Positions 24,575 through 33,684 of a DNA stretch of 64,000 bases are shown in pieces. Made by a program: the position numbers and the translations under genes. Position 1 is the stretch's first letter; every line of letters begins with the position of its first letter. Under the pieces are notes generated by a model, which was given only the letters and a program-made list of their open reading frames with translations, was not told the DNA's origin and made no database searches. Source of the stretch: Clostridia bacterium (GTDB lineage: Bacteria; Bacillota; Clostridia; Christensenellales; UBA3700); contig JAIDRT010000008.1 of assembly GCA_029061605.1 (NCBI GenBank), positions 1 through 64,000 on the forward strand, given 5' to 3'.

Positions 24575-25837
24575 ATGTTAGATCTTAAGTTTGTATGTGA
24601 AAACATTGAAGAAGTAAAACAAAGATTGGCTCACAGGAGCGGCAAGTTTGACCTTGAAGGTCTTGGAGAACTTGCAGGCGAAAGAAAAGCCCTCATTCAA
24701 GACGGCGAAACAAAGAAAGCAACCAAGAACGCAGTATCCAAACTTATCCCCTCTCTCAAGGGCGACGAAAAGGCTGCGAAGATTGCCGAAATGAAAGAAC
24801 TCGGCGAGGATATAAAAGCCATTGACGCAAGGCTCAACGAAGTGGAAAGCAAAATCAGTGAGATTATGGTGACTATCCCCAACTTGCCCAACAAGGAAGT
24901 GCCTGTCGGCAGCGACAGTGACGACAACGTTGAAGTGAGAAGATGGGGCGAGCCTACCAAATTTGACTTCCAGCCCAAAGCGCATTGGGATATAGCCGAA
25001 GAAAAAGACTTGTGCGATTGGCCCAGAGCAAGCAAGATATCCGGCGCAAGATTTACCGTATACAAAGGTCTTGGCGCAAGACTCGAGAGAGCAATCTACA
25101 ACTTTATGTTGGATACCCACACCGCAAACGGCTATACAGAAGTGTTTCCGCCTTTTATGGTCAACAAAAACGCTATGATAGGCACAGGACAACTTCCCAA
25201 GTTTGCTGAAGATATGTATTACGTCAACAACGAGGGACAGGATTTCTATCTCGTTCCAACTGCAGAAGTACCTGTGACCAACCTGCACAGAGACGAGATA
25301 CTCCCCTACGACGCTTTGCCTATCAAGTATTGCGCTTATACCGCTTGTTTTAGAGGCGAGGCAGGCAGCGCAGGCAGAGATACGAGAGGTCTTATCCGTC
25401 AGCACCAATTCAACAAGGTCGAACTTGTCAAATTCACTACACCTGAGACGAGTTATGCAGAACTTGAGCATTTGACAAACTCCGCCGAAAAGATATTGCA
25501 ACTTCTAGGCATACCTTACAGAGTAGTTTGCCTCTGCACAGGCGATTTAGGTTTTGGCTCGGCAAAGACTTACGACATCGAAGTGTGGATGCCATCTTAC
25601 AACAGATACGTAGAGATTTCGTCCTGCTCGGACTATGAAGACTTCCAAGCAAGACGCGCAAGCATAAGATACAGAGACAAGGACGGCAAAGTCAAACTCG
25701 TCCACACTCTCAACGGCAGCGGTCTTGCAGTGGGCAGAACTACCGCCGCAATTCTTGAAAACTTCCAGCAAGCAGACGGAAGTATCGTAATACCCGAAGT
25801 ATTGAGAAAGTATATGGGTGTCGACAAAATTCAATAA
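24575..25837 (+). CDS. serS: Seryl-tRNA synthetase
   Basis: 420-aa class II synthetase charging tRNA-Ser. The N-terminal coiled-coil tRNA-binding arm covers about residues 25-105; motif 2 is [20 protein letters not shown], and motif 3 includes [15 protein letters not shown]. The ATG at 24575 has GGAGG upstream; an upstream in-frame extension to 24539 runs through the hairpin element and is not used here. The hairpin immediately before the ribosome binding site could influence its expression. Confidence 0.96.
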   Translation: MLDLKFVCENIEEVKQRLAHRSGKFDLEGLGELAGERKALIQDGETKKATKNAVSKLIPSLKGDEKAAKIAEMKELGEDIKAIDARLNEVESKISEIMVTIPNLPNKEVPVGSDSDDNVEVRRWGEPTKFDFQPKAHWDIAEEKDLCDWPRASKISGARFTVYKGLGARLERAIYNFMLDTHTANGYTEVFPPFMVNKNAMIGTGQLPKFAEDMYYVNNEGQDFYLVPTAEVPVTNLHRDEILPYDALPIKYCAYTACFRGEAGSAGRDTRGLIRQHQFNKVELVKFTTPETSYAELEHLTNSAEKILQLLGIPYRVVCLCTGDLGFGSAKTYDIEVWMPSYNRYVEISSCSDYEDFQARRASIRYRDKDGKVKLVHTLNGSGLAVGRTTAAILENFQQADGSIVIPEVLRKYMGVDKIQ

Positions 25838-25840
25838 TAT

Positions 25841-26701
25841 ATGAAGAGCGCTCTCCTCAAAAGATCCAATAGACTTGAGCCAAAGTCTTCCCAAAGAATT
25901 TGGGAGTTGGATTTTTTGCGGGGAGTTTGCGTTTTGTTGATGGTCTTTGACCATTTTATGTACGACATTGCCGACCTATTTAACAAGGCTTGGATAGCCA
26001 CCGGCAAAGAAAGCGTAATCCAAATCGTATATCTTGCGCAAGAATATATAAATAGTTCTCTCTTGCGCTCCACCACCCAACATATTGTCGTGTGGATATT
26101 TGCTCTTCTGTGCGGCATATCCTGCTCTTTTTCTCGCAGTAATCTCAAAAGGGGCGTACAGGCGTGCATTATCGCAGGTATAATAACTATCGTGTCGTAT
26201 TATATGGGCGCTGCCATAAAGTTTGGCATATTGCATATGTTTGCATTTTCAATATTGCTGTGGTGGCTGATAGACACGGTTTGCTGTCATAAAAAAATGA
26301 TCACCGCAGGCGTATGTATGTTTGTCGGAATTATGATAATCACTATGAACGAAGGCTTTATGGCGACTTATCAAGAAAATATGCAAGCCTTTGCCACTGA
26401 CAACAAACTGTATTTTATAGGCAATTTTATGATAGGCGCAAGAGGATTTTATTCAGGAGACTATTATCCGATATTCCCCACCACCGGATATATGATGATA
26501 GGCGCCGCGCTTGGCGTGCTGATATATCCCAAGAAAAAATCTCTCCTGCCTTACCTTGGCAAATACGATTGGTACAAGCCCTTTGCATTTTGGGGCAAGA
26601 TAGCGATATGGGTCTACGCCTTGCACCAAGTCGTCGTAGTCGTCTTACTTGCAATCATAAGTTTTATTTTCATCACACCGGGCAACTTCGTAGTAATCTA
26701 A
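25841..26701 (+). CDS. DUF1624-type membrane protein (acyltransferase-like)
   Basis: 286-aa polytopic membrane protein of the heparan-alpha-glucosaminide N-acetyltransferase catalytic-domain family (DUF1624). The N-terminal signature RIWELDFLRGVCVLLMVFDH is clear, followed by about seven hydrophobic helices. Related proteins move acyl groups across the membrane onto sugars; the substrate here is unknown. It begins 3 bp after serS without its own ribosome binding site, so it is probably coupled to serS translation. Confidence 0.85.
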   Translation: MKSALLKRSNRLEPKSSQRIWELDFLRGVCVLLMVFDHFMYDIADLFNKAWIATGKESVIQIVYLAQEYINSSLLRSTTQHIVVWIFALLCGISCSFSRSNLKRGVQACIIAGIITIVSYYMGAAIKFGILHMFAFSILLWWLIDTVCCHKKMITAGVCMFVGIMIITMNEGFMATYQENMQAFATDNKLYFIGNFMIGARGFYSGDYYPIFPTTGYMMIGAALGVLIYPKKKSLLPYLGKYDWYKPFAFWGKIAIWVYALHQVVVVVLLAIISFIFITPGNFVVI

Positions 26702-26728
26702 CTCACTATTTAGATTACTAGTTATTCT

Positions 26729-26815
26729 GTCATTTCGAGCACAGTCGAGAAATCTAATCCGCTTAATAAGTACTGACAAAATGGAGCATTGCGACATTTT
26801 CGTTTGGTTGCTAGG
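26729..26815. repeat. Composite 87-bp repeat (REP-like plus second hairpin)
   Basis: Begins with a REP-like hairpin (GTCATTTCGAGCACAGTCGA) and continues through CCGCTTAATAAGTACTGACA to a second hairpin around CATTTTCGTTTGGTT. It matches 6637-6724 along its length, with paired changes in the first stem. Confidence 0.75.
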
Positions 26816-26832
26816 TTAAAACCAGTACAGCA

Positions 26833-27459
26833 TTACAGTTTATATTCATCATCAAACACATAAGCGGTTTTTAATTCGGTATACCCTTTCTTTTTTAATT
26901 TTTTGGATTGCTTTTTTAAATAATCAAATTCAACTACAGAATCCAAATTATATCCAAAATCACTCAGCATTTTCGTATAGTATTTTGATTTATCATTTAT
27001 TATAAGCAAAATTGCATAATCATCTTCGTCATATCCATAATTATGACATATTGCATTGCAGTCTTCAATATCATAATATACTCTATCCAATGATTTAAAA
27101 GTTGTTTTATATTCTTCTATATCAAATGTATCTTCGCTACCTTCAAAAAAAGAAAGCCTGTCCAGCCAATCTCTTATTTCATAAATCAAAAGCGCTTTTA
27201 ATGATTCCTCATATTTTAACTTACATCCACCGCTTATTATCCAATTATAAGCATTTGCCCAACACGCAAGACACCTGTATTCCATATCCTTTCTTTTATA
27301 TTTTTCTATTGCTAAGACTATTCTATCAACATTATAATATTTTTCAAAAGGATTATCCAAATCATATTCTTGTTCATCTATTTTTCCATTAAACTGCTTG
27401 AGTTCTTCAAACGAACATTCCACGTTGCATATTTTTTCAAATAATATTTTATTGTACAT
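26833..27459 (-). CDS. Hypothetical acidic protein
   Basis: 208-aa soluble protein rich in Tyr, Asp, Glu and Lys, mostly helical, with no signal peptide or membrane segment. No family recognised. The start at 27459 follows GGAGGG with seven-base spacing; in-frame codons upstream to 27495 lack one. It stands alone between repeat clusters, which suggests an acquired accessory gene. Confidence 0.65.
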   Translation of the reverse strand: MYNKILFEKICNVECSFEELKQFNGKIDEQEYDLDNPFEKYYNVDRIVLAIEKYKRKDMEYRCLACWANAYNWIISGGCKLKYEESLKALLIYEIRDWLDRLSFFEGSEDTFDIEEYKTTFKSLDRVYYDIEDCNAICHNYGYDEDDYAILLIINDKSKYYTKMLSDFGYNLDSVVEFDYLKKQSKKLKKKGYTELKTAYVFDDEYKL

Positions 27460-27682
27460 TTTTATACCCTCCATTCTAATATTTCCTATATACATTCTAA
27501 CGCAATCAATGGAAAAAATAACGTAGCAACAATATTATATTCTTTGCTAAAAATGCGTATATCGCACAATTATTCGTATTTTGAGCACAACTGTCCACAA
27601 TTATGGACAATCTGTCTCCCTTTGCCCACTCCTACGCTCTTTCAAAACCGCAAATCTCAAGCGCAGTAGAGAGATCAAATCC

Positions 27683-27927
27683 TGTCATTTTGACCAAAGC
27701 ATAGCGTAATGGAGAAATCTCATACCAATAAAAAACTTGCCCTCCCCTTGAGGGGAGAGGTAGGGGGGAGGTGTAAATATAACTTGTCATTTCGACTGTA
27801 GCAAAGCGTAATGGAGAAATCTTATCAGTATAAGATTCTTCGACTGCACTTCGTTTCGCTCAGAATGACGCGTTGAATGTGTTACTCTCGCTTTAAACGA
27901 GTCACCCTGAGCCTAGTCGAAGGGTCT
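27683..27927. repeat. Cluster of four REP-like hairpins (gene-free 540-bp stretch)
   Basis: The stretch 27460-27998 has no gene. It carries copies at 27683-27720, 27786-27821, 27832-27868 (reversed) and 27901-27927. The stem ends differ (ATTT/AAAT, ATTCT/AGAAT, ACCCT/AGGGT) yet always pair. A G/C-skewed tract (CCTCCCC ... GGGGAG ... GGGGGGAGG) lies at 27740-27773, and a small hairpin TGTCCA/TGGACA near 27590. Confidence 0.78.
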
Positions 27928-27949
27928 ATTATCTGTTATCTATTCCCTT

Positions 27950-27980
27950 ACTTGGTGTGTACATCTTGTACACACCAAGT
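27950..27980. promoter_or_regulatory. Perfect 14-bp inverted repeat
   Basis: ACTTGGTGTGTACA and TGTACACACCAAGT flank a three-base loop, 19 bp after the stop of the minus-strand gene at 27999. It is the strongest simple hairpin in the region but lacks a T-run on either strand, so it is either a factor-assisted terminator or a protein binding site. Confidence 0.6.
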
Positions 27981-27998
27981 AAACATAACTCCGCTTGC

Positions 27999-28298
27999 TC
28001 ACACTTTCTTAGGTATATAATACCCTCCCCTATACGTACTCCAATCTATACGCGGGTGGTCATTATCTATTATTGGACAGCCGAAATGCTCAGGCGGCGG
28101 TACGCCTAGACTTTTTGAGGCGTCTTCTATTGAGGCAAACTCTTGCCAAGCATCTATGCTTGCTTGCGTATTTGTCATCACTCTGTGCGCGCAGAGCAAC
28201 TTGCCGTCGACGACTTTGGCAAGCACTCTGCCGTTTACCGTATATTTAAAGAATACGTCTTTGGGAATGTCTATCTTAGGTTTTGCTACTCTTGGCAT
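27999..28298 (-). CDS. Hypothetical protein in a tail-fibre-like gene pair
   Basis: 99-aa basic protein beginning MPRVAKPKIDIPKDVFFKY, with no family I recognise. AAGGAG precedes the ATG, and the start lies one base after the stop of the 28300-29745 gene, so both are made from one message. The downstream position of a small gene after a fibre-like protein resembles phage fibre-assembly arrangements, but this is only inference. Confidence 0.6.
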   Translation of the reverse strand: MPRVAKPKIDIPKDVFFKYTVNGRVLAKVVDGKLLCAHRVMTNTQASIDAWQEFASIEDASKSLGVPPPEHFGCPIIDNDHPRIDWSTYRGGYYIPKKV

Positions 28299-28299
28299 A

Positions 28300-29745
28300 C
28301 TATTCTCCTTTTAGAGCGTATCTGCCGTCTAGATACTCCTGTCCTATCACTTGAATGTCATAGACAAGTCCTCTCTCCTTATAGTTCGCATAATACTGCG
28401 GATATACCCACAGCGTCGGATGAGTAACTGCGCCCTTTACATCTTCGTTGACAAAGGTTTCGTCAGTAATGATACCCGAAATATCTCCTTCAATAATTAT
28501 GTCCTTTAGTTTGAAGTTATTGTATACGGCGCGGTCGTCCAGAAAACGTATATTTGGCGGCAACCTCAGCGTTTCTATGTCCGTGTTTGCAATGCACTGC
28601 GCAAGAAGATATTCCATACTGTTGGGGAGAATAATTTTGCGCAATCCCCTTACGGAATTTATTGCAAACGTATTGAGAGCCATACAACCGTCCATTACGA
28701 CGAGCGTATCAGTCTGATCTAATTTTGGCGCAAAAAACAAAATAAACTCGTCTTGGGTCTTTGCATACAGATACCCATTAGCGCTTATGACGTAAGGGTG
28801 ATTTTGTGGAAAGTACAGTCCCAACACGTTGGGATTGTTCAATATACCCTCAAAATACTCAAGATTGTTGCCCAGATGAAGACGCGACTCATACGGCACG
28901 CCACATCCGTTTTCCAAAATAGCATTTACTTTATGTCCCTCGTAATACTCAGGAAGATAAATTTGCGAGCGCGTATATCTGCCAAAAGAATAGACAGTTC
29001 CGTCGTATATAACTACGTCGTCCGTCATATAGTTGAGAGCCAATTCCATAGACTCTTGCACTGTATCGTTATCCATATCCCATATTGATTCCGTTGCAGG
29101 ATTGTACCATCCGCCCACGAGGACGCAATTATTGGGCAAAGTATACTGCGGCTGCGTCAACTTTGAGCCTGCCGTAACCCATTGTTCTTCAAGCAGTTTT
29201 CCATTGTCATAAAATTTGACTTTGCACCACTTATATTTAGCAACCATATCGAGTATCTGCTCGCCAAACTTACTCATTGCCTCGTCTATTATATCTTGAT
29301 GAATATTTTTAAGTTCTTCAAGTTGTTTAAGCACTTCAGTGAATACGTTGGGAGTGTCGTTGAGATCTTTTTCCAATACGCAAAGAGAGCCCTCTACGTC
29401 AAAGGCTTTACAATTCTTGCTAATACTCTTAAAAACTATAGAATTATCGTCGGGATCGTAGCCAGTGAGTTGCATATCCACGTGACCTCTAAATTCCGTG
29501 AGATTGTTGGGCACGGCAAAAGATATACCGTCACTATAGTTGAGTATCGGCGAAATGTATTGCGCCTTAGGAATACTCTTGCTGTTGTAACAAATAAATT
29601 CAAGACAATAATTATATCTCTCGGCGTCCGGCGCAGTCGACGTAATCACTATCGTGTCGGACAGCGAATTATTCTGTGCCAGCGTATAACTGCGATACGC
29701 CTCAAGCAAGCCTGAATCGCTGTGATATTTGTACTTTAAAATCAT
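28300..29745 (-). CDS. Tail-fibre/baseplate-like protein with BspA-type leucine-rich repeats
   Basis: 481-aa protein. The first ~140 residues (YKYHSDSGLLEAYR..., LEFICYNSKSIPKAQYISPIL) resemble the beta-rich N-terminal domain of phage baseplate upper proteins. A helical linker (about 150-185) follows, then an LRR_5-like region (about 280-460: IILPNSMEYL, LRLPPNIRFLDDRAV, KLKDIIIEG). No signal peptide is seen. The start at 29745 follows GGAG. It is far from the tail cluster at 52-64 kb, so it could be a detached receptor-binding module or a surface protein. Confidence 0.6.
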   Translation of the reverse strand: MILKYKYHSDSGLLEAYRSYTLAQNNSLSDTIVITSTAPDAERYNYCLEFICYNSKSIPKAQYISPILNYSDGISFAVPNNLTEFRGHVDMQLTGYDPDDNSIVFKSISKNCKAFDVEGSLCVLEKDLNDTPNVFTEVLKQLEELKNIHQDIIDEAMSKFGEQILDMVAKYKWCKVKFYDNGKLLEEQWVTAGSKLTQPQYTLPNNCVLVGGWYNPATESIWDMDNDTVQESMELALNYMTDDVVIYDGTVYSFGRYTRSQIYLPEYYEGHKVNAILENGCGVPYESRLHLGNNLEYFEGILNNPNVLGLYFPQNHPYVISANGYLYAKTQDEFILFFAPKLDQTDTLVVMDGCMALNTFAINSVRGLRKIILPNSMEYLLAQCIANTDIETLRLPPNIRFLDDRAVYNNFKLKDIIIEGDISGIITDETFVNEDVKGAVTHPTLWVYPQYYANYKERGLVYDIQVIGQEYLDGRYALKGE

Positions 29746-29813
29746 ATATTCTCCATTCTTGGGGGGAAAGAGCGAAGACACTTTTATATTAAGTCCTAAA
29801 CGTAAGAAGTCAA

Positions 29814-29875
29814 GGCTTTTGTGACAGCGTTTATACTTATTAAAATGATTTTTATTTATTAGCGATACAAAAGCC
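29814..29875. other. Inverted repeat in the divergent intergenic region
   Basis: GGCTTTTGT (29814-29822) and ACAAAAGCC (29867-29875) are separated by 44 AT-rich bases between the fibre-like gene and the divergent lipoprotein gene. It may be an operator pair or just a decayed repeat. Confidence 0.35.
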
Positions 29876-29945
29876 GTCACCGCGGTGTAGTAATTGATGA
29901 AAGCATATAGATGCTACTTAAACAAAATTTAAGGAAGGAACAACT

Positions 29946-30491
29946 ATGAAACGCTATAATATCTTTTTCATCTCAATTATTTTGATTTGTTTATTGACCG
30001 TATCTGCGCTTTTTTGCGCTTGCAGTGACAAAGATAACGAAAGTGATAATACTCCTGAAAAAGACTTTGAATTCAAATATTACGAATTTGGCGCAAGACT
30101 TGTCAATTATGCGACTATTATAAAATCTGTTGACGATTTATCGGCTTTTTTCAACGACGAATCTTCCCCAATATATAGAAAAGAAGATAAATATGCGGAT
30201 ATATACAACCAAAAAACTTTAGAACTATTTCAAGACTACGACAAGAAGTTTTTCCAAAACAAATCGCTTGTTATTATCTTTAGAGTAAGAACGTGCCTGG
30301 GATTGGAAAGCGATATCAAAGATTATGAAATCATAGATAATTCATTAAACGTCACCATAACAATAATAAGAGAAAGCAATTACGACTACGCTACTGCTAT
30401 GACAATGCATATGTGTTTATTGGAATTTGACAAACAAAAATTATCAAGCGTAACGCAAATCAACGTCAAGGAAATCGAAGAAATAATTTAA
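29946..30491 (+). CDS. Lipoprotein with one family A domain (third paralogue)
   Basis: 181-aa lipoprotein with lipobox FCAC (C26, the same position as in the genes at 3475 and 4455) and one copy of their domain (YDKKFFQNKSLVIIFR, C-terminal QINVKEIEE). AAGGAAGG precedes the ATG. It ends three bases before the convergent spoIIE stop. The dispersed paralogue shows the family is not only a tandem array. The function is unknown. Confidence 0.85.
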   Translation: MKRYNIFFISIILICLLTVSALFCACSDKDNESDNTPEKDFEFKYYEFGARLVNYATIIKSVDDLSAFFNDESSPIYRKEDKYADIYNQKTLELFQDYDKKFFQNKSLVIIFRVRTCLGLESDIKDYEIIDNSLNVTITIIRESNYDYATAMTMHMCLLEFDKQKLSSVTQINVKEIEEII

Positions 30492-30494
30492 TGA

Positions 30495-32774
30495 TCACTG
30501 CGTACTCAATCTAAATACCACGACGCTAGAATCGTCTTTCAATCCCATTGCTTTGGCTTGGTTGATTATCTCATCACAAATCTGCTGAGGATTGAGCGTC
30601 GCAAGCGTAGTGACTATATGCTTGATGCCGGCAAGCGTAAGCGTATCCATTATGCCGTCGCTGAACATCACCACCATTTCTCCTACTGAGAGAAGTTGAC
30701 GGTTGACTTGCGGAGTTGCCTCTTCCACTATGCCGAGTGGCAACGCCTTGCTGTCTATTATTTGCACGCTGTCAAGTCTTTTGATTACGCTCTGCACACC
30801 GCCTTGCTTTATAAAGTCGGCAGTGCCTAGTTCAAGATCAACGACGCACATATCAAGAGCGTTAAAGTTGTCTTTGGAAATGACTGAAAGCAATCTGTTG
30901 ACGAGTTTTAAAGAATTGACGTTGTCAAATCCCGCCCTATAATAAGAACTGACCATATTTAGCGCCCGCTGACTGCCCTCTCTTGCGTCGACGCCGCTGC
31001 CCATTCCGTCGCACAATGCGATAAGCACTTTGTCGTGCTTGAGTTTGGTTACGATATAGGTATCTCCAGACGCAGGCGAATCCGGCTTGGTGCAAGTCGC
31101 CGTAGCGTAAGTCACATTGTATTTAGGCGTATTGACGAAGGTCATACAATATCTGCCGTCAATGGTCTTTTTTTCTTCCTTTAGTTGCATTTGCGTATTG
31201 GTAAGTTTGGACAGCACCTGCAGCAGCGCTTTCTTTTCCCTGTCTCTTTCTCTGACGATAAGCGAAATCGTGTGCTTACCGTTTTTGACGATTGACATAA
31301 CGTCGCTGCATACGATATTGTTATATCCCAACTCTTCGACTATTCTCTCGTCAAGTTTATCGTCAATATTCACTGCGCTTTTTACTTCTTCGCCAAGTTC
31401 CGAAAGAAACTCGCATACGCCCATAAGTTGAGAGGATATGAGATTTTGATCTACTTCCAACTCTCTGCCCGAATTGTATCTCACGTCATAAGACAACGCC
31501 GTCTGATTGCAAGTGGCAAGCAAAGACGGAAGTTGAATACACTTTGACGATATGACGGTGGGCAAATCCTCTATAGTGACTTTGCCCGACGTAAGCACCG
31601 TACGCACGACGCCTTCAAGCGCCTGCGACAACTCCATACCCATCATACCTTGACAGTATTCCCTGTTGATACAGTTGCCGCACGTCTTGAGCATAACCTC
31701 TTCGGCAAGCGCAGGAGCGGCTTGCATAGGCGGAGCGTAACGCACGACGTTTTGAGAATATACCTGCGACATCTCGCCGAATACTCCTGACACTGTGGAC
31801 AGACGGCTTGCAAGGTCGCGCCTAGTTCTGTTGACGAGTTCTCTTGCGCTTTCTCTGCCATCTCCAAACTTAAATGACGGCAGTTTTGCCATAACCTTGT
31901 CAGTAAGCGCCGTCATAATGAGAATGCCTACTGCAAATCCAATTAGGTTGAGCCAATACACTCCCTTAAAGGCGTTGAAATATATCCCGCATATAATATG
32001 CATCATCACAGCCGCCGAAGACGCCACCCACTTGTTGACGACAAAGACGTACGCCGCAAAGAAAATAAGCATAACGGCGCCTGTCAAAGCAAGATTAATG
32101 CTCGGAAGGCATCCGCCGAGAGCAATAGCGCCTATGATTACAGCGCCCTGCGAAAAAGAAAAGTTGCGGAATAGATAAGGTATCGCAAGTCCCAATGCGA
32201 GATAGTAAATATTAAAGCCGTATATATCAAGAGAATAGACGCCGCTGGCTATGACAGCCAAAAAGACAAATCCCCCCACCCTTTCGTCGACGCTCAACTT
32301 TCTGCCAATGCCTCGCACGCATACGGCGTAGCATATCACGCAGAAAAGCATAGACACAACTACTTGCGACACAAGATAGACGATGAAGTCAACCGTCGCA
32401 GTCACTTTGAAGTCAAGCACCGCAAGGGGCAGCAGACACAACACGCAATAGCATATAAGCGCGCGCAACCTCATAGGTCTTGCAAACAAATAATGGAGAT
32501 ACTTGGCAACCAACAAAATTATTACAGGCGCAACGGCGTAAAAAATACCAAAAAGCGAATGGTCAAATATGAGACATATCGCAAGATAGCACGGACAAAT
32601 CACGCCCACGCTAAATCTGCAATAAAACAACGCTACCAACAAAGGCAATGCATAGCCCCTGTAATCGCCCACTATTTGCGCTCTTTGGCACAATACCGTA
32701 AGCAGCGCAACCAAAACATAACTCTTGACGTACTTCAATGCCGTGTTGACTTTCATATCTCCACGATAACGCAT
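30495..32774 (-). CDS. spoIIE: Stage II sporulation protein E
   Basis: PP2C-type phosphatase that activates sigma-F in the forespore by dephosphorylating SpoIIAA. The 759-aa protein has about ten N-terminal membrane helices (residues 10-290), a linker with a Cys cluster (CGNCINREYC), and a C-terminal phosphatase domain (about 545-755) with metal-binding ALCDGMGSGVDA, FSDGIMD and DDSSVVV. Two ATGs 18 bp apart are possible; the second (32756) has GGAG but only two bases spacing. A Spo0A box and -10 element lie upstream. It proves a sporulation programme. Confidence 0.95.
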   Translation of the reverse strand: MRYRGDMKVNTALKYVKSYVLVALLTVLCQRAQIVGDYRGYALPLLVALFYCRFSVGVICPCYLAICLIFDHSLFGIFYAVAPVIILLVAKYLHYLFARPMRLRALICYCVLCLLPLAVLDFKVTATVDFIVYLVSQVVVSMLFCVICYAVCVRGIGRKLSVDERVGGFVFLAVIASGVYSLDIYGFNIYYLALGLAIPYLFRNFSFSQGAVIIGAIALGGCLPSINLALTGAVMLIFFAAYVFVVNKWVASSAAVMMHIICGIYFNAFKGVYWLNLIGFAVGILIMTALTDKVMAKLPSFKFGDGRESARELVNRTRRDLASRLSTVSGVFGEMSQVYSQNVVRYAPPMQAAPALAEEVMLKTCGNCINREYCQGMMGMELSQALEGVVRTVLTSGKVTIEDLPTVISSKCIQLPSLLATCNQTALSYDVRYNSGRELEVDQNLISSQLMGVCEFLSELGEEVKSAVNIDDKLDERIVEELGYNNIVCSDVMSIVKNGKHTISLIVRERDREKKALLQVLSKLTNTQMQLKEEKKTIDGRYCMTFVNTPKYNVTYATATCTKPDSPASGDTYIVTKLKHDKVLIALCDGMGSGVDAREGSQRALNMVSSYYRAGFDNVNSLKLVNRLLSVISKDNFNALDMCVVDLELGTADFIKQGGVQSVIKRLDSVQIIDSKALPLGIVEEATPQVNRQLLSVGEMVVMFSDGIMDTLTLAGIKHIVTTLATLNPQQICDEIINQAKAMGLKDDSSVVVFRLSTQ

Positions 32775-32786
32775 ACTTGACGGCGA

Positions 32787-32827
32787 ATTATAAAAAGTCT
32801 TGCAATATCAATGCCTTTTTTGTCAAA
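32787..32827 (-). promoter_or_regulatory. Spo0A box and -10 element of spoIIE
   Basis: A perfect 0A box (TTTGTCAAA, plus strand, 32819-32827) lies about 40 bp upstream of the inferred transcription start, and TATAAT (minus strand) is at 32787-32792. No standard -35 at 17 bp is present, as in Spo0A-activated sigma-A promoters of Bacillus. Confidence 0.65.
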
Positions 32828-32845
32828 AACATTCTCTATGCGAAC

Positions 32846-33625
32846 TCAAAAGCCTCTCTTTGTCAAATCTTCGCAAATAGAAATATAAAATTCGTGAATC
32901 TTTTGTCTTTTCTTTTTGCTCGTCATAAAGTCGATTATCTGGCTGTGCGAAACCGACTCGTCAAGGCAATTGCCCTTATACTCGCCCCACTTGGACGATT
33001 CCACGCTTACAACTCCGTCAGATTGTTTGTTTTTTTCCACGTTTTGAATGATTCTGAGAGGAATACCCAAGACAAAGTCGTCACGGCTGCGTTTCATAAT
33101 TGCCGAATAACTTTGCGAATATACGGATTTGCAAATCACAGCGTTGTTATACTCGCTTGCGGGTATCTCCTTGAGTTGACGCAGCACTTCAAGAGCATTG
33201 GGATTCTTGTCTCCAAAAATCCTGTACCAAAAGTTTAACCAAAACGCCACGAATTTCAACAGCCATTTTGGAAGAGAAGACAACTTTGTGGCAAGTCTAG
33301 ATCCCTTGTGCGGCGAACAAATCGTCGTCAATGACGCAACGCTATCTTGCATATCCAGCCGCTCTATCATATATCTGGCGTCAAGACCGCCCTTAGAATG
33401 CGCAATGATGTTTACCTTGTCCACGTTGTGCAAGGTCAGTATATTTTGTATTTGTTCTTTTAATTGCAAAGCGTTGCCGTCAATCGTGCCAAACCCATCT
33501 GTATTAGATGTATATACGACATAACCGGCATCTTTCAAGGCTTTTTCTATTTGACCGAAAGCCTTAAAGTATTTAAAGTCTTTTACTACTATTCCGTGCG
33601 CCAACAATATAGGATATTTGCTCAT
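32846..33625 (-). CDS. Alpha/beta hydrolase, lipase-like
   Basis: 259-aa esterase resembling bacterial triacylglycerol lipases. The oxyanion segment is PILLAHGI at the N-terminus, and the nucleophile elbow is AHSKGG with the catalytic serine near residue 77; a DGVVSVESSKWG segment and a late SHSQI probably give Asp and His. No signal peptide, so cytoplasmic or non-classically exported. Tandem paralogue of the gene at 33685-34464. Confidence 0.88.
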   Translation of the reverse strand: MSKYPILLAHGIVVKDFKYFKAFGQIEKALKDAGYVVYTSNTDGFGTIDGNALQLKEQIQNILTLHNVDKVNIIAHSKGGLDARYMIERLDMQDSVASLTTICSPHKGSRLATKLSSLPKWLLKFVAFWLNFWYRIFGDKNPNALEVLRQLKEIPASEYNNAVICKSVYSQSYSAIMKRSRDDFVLGIPLRIIQNVEKNKQSDGVVSVESSKWGEYKGNCLDESVSHSQIIDFMTSKKKRQKIHEFYISICEDLTKRGF

Positions 33626-33684
33626 AGTATTCCCTTTTTGTTACGTCTGATTTAATAGACGTCAATGCAAGTTTATTTTTTACG

